A DNA stretch of 64,000 nt, from positions 3,362 to 67,361 of the forward strand of contig CAYLPJ010000038.1 of NCBI GenBank assembly GCA_964385465.1. Direction: 5' to 3'. This DNA comes from CAYLPJ01 sp964385465 (GTDB taxonomy: Bacteria; Planctomycetota; Phycisphaerae; SM23-33). The notes beneath the pieces were generated by a model, which saw only the letters and a program-made list of their open reading frames with translations, ran no database searches and had not been told where the DNA came from. Both the position numbers and the translations under genes were made by a program. Positions 63,663 to 64,000 of this stretch are shown piece after piece. Position 1 is the stretch's first letter, and every line of letters starts with the position of its first letter.

Positions 63663-64000
63663 AACAGCAGGTACCCCGGCCTCCGCGTCCGCCGCGACGG
63701 CGACGCCGTGGTCGTCCACATCCCCATGCGGCTGCGCCGCCGCAACGGGCGGTGCATGGTCCTGACCGAAGGCGAGGCCGCGCCTGTGTCGGCGGCCCAG
63801 CACGTCGAAGACACCAGTGGTGCCAACCGAACCCTGATCGAGGCCATCGCCAAGGGGCACCGCTGGCAGGCCCAGCTTGAATCGGGCGAGTACGCGAGCC
63901 TGTCCCGAGCGAAGTCGAGGGGCCTGTCCCGAGCGAAGTCGAGGGGCCTGTCCCGAGCGAAGTCGAGGGGCCTGTCCCGAGCGAAGTCGAGGGGCCTGTC
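63663..64000 (+). pseudogene. Fragment of a recombinase-associated protein, interrupted by repeats
   Basis: The frame reads VRRDGDAVVVHIPMRLRRRN, then a segment with IEAIAKGHRWQAQLESGEYA. This matches the C-terminal domain of proteins encoded with large serine recombinases (pattern HRW...LE-G-yas). Stops lie just upstream (63654, 63660), no start codon fits, and after EYA the frame runs into 24-bp repeats. It is therefore a 5'-truncated remnant, possibly continuing past the window. Confidence 0.5.
63899..64000. repeat. 24-bp direct tandem repeats
   Basis: Four complete identical 24-bp units (63899-63922, 63923-63946, 63947-63970, 63971-63994) and the start of a fifth at the window edge. Each contains CCGAGCGAAGTCGAGG, a motif seen as a dispersed repeat in many GC-rich genomes. 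In the fragment's frame each unit encodes LSRAKSRG. Confidence 0.95.

Noticed and set aside
63899..64000. CRISPR array
   Set aside because: The 24-bp units are directly adjacent with no spacers and there are no cas genes.

Overview
The window is a GC-rich, densely coded bacterial chromosome segment, about two thirds G+C by eye. It carries housekeeping genes (lnt, groS-groL, trpE, thrS, infC, glgP, sppA) among many lineage-specific exported proteins. Several traits together point to Planctomycetota, probably near Phycisphaerae: a protein with two DUF1080 domains, secreted repeat and HEAT-like proteins, a very small lysine-rich histone H1-like protein, a Ser/Thr kinase with DMG in place of DFG, zinc-ribbon membrane proteins, and infC standing apart from rpmI-rplT. 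This placement is inference; no rRNA or other marker gene is present.

Layout. 1-10.6 kb: a partial lnt, an NtrC/NtrB-type two-component pair, and carbohydrate genes (Gfo/Idh/MocA oxidoreductase, beta-phosphoglucomutase-like and Cof-type HAD phosphatases, GH42-like glycosidase). 10.7-15.2 kb: two tandem paralogous exported proteins built from three repeats of about 90 residues, separated by heptamer arrays. 15.6-16.6 kb: an outer-membrane beta-barrel. 16.8-22.5 kb: an ebo-type cluster (eboB, eboC, eboF, eboD, eboE; no eboA), with stop/start overlaps inside its two sub-blocks. 22.5-27.4 kb: a membrane protein, groS-groL behind a receiver-like gene, and a lipoprotein esterase. 27.7-29.7 kb: histone-like gene, ParA-like ATPase with a YNPA-repeat tail, VanZ-like protein. 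29.8-43.2 kb: a long minus-strand run with a vWA protein, trpE, zinc-ribbon membrane protein, ROK kinase, a 1286-residue hybrid histidine kinase, an RsbW/STAS pair, a Ser/Thr kinase and a radical SAM protein. 43.4-47.4 kb: sppA and a cyclotransferase-ligase-like fusion. 47.4-57.8 kb: exported repeat protein, glgP with an Arg-rich leader ORF, thrS, infC (ATC start), DEAD-box helicase, DUF1080 protein. 58-64 kb: exported sialidase-fold protein, small lipoproteins, an ankyrin protein, then a scarred end with a 120-bp palindrome, a recombinase-associated fragment and 24-bp tandem repeats.

Working together. The most coherent system is the ebo cluster. Related clusters in cyanobacteria and other bacteria are linked to making or exporting a small molecule across the inner membrane; here a TatD-like hydrolase, UbiA-like membrane prenyltransferase, alkaline-phosphatase-fold protein, sugar phosphate cyclase and sugar-isomerase-like TIM barrel are co-oriented behind a credible promoter. 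The RsbW/STAS/hybrid-kinase/Ser-Thr-kinase run looks like a partner-switching signalling locus. The carbohydrate genes suggest use of complex sugars. Other new-looking items are the tandem repeat-protein pair, the cyclotransferase fusion, the ParA tail, a dispersed hairpin element found twice, and the palindrome/repeat scar at the right end.
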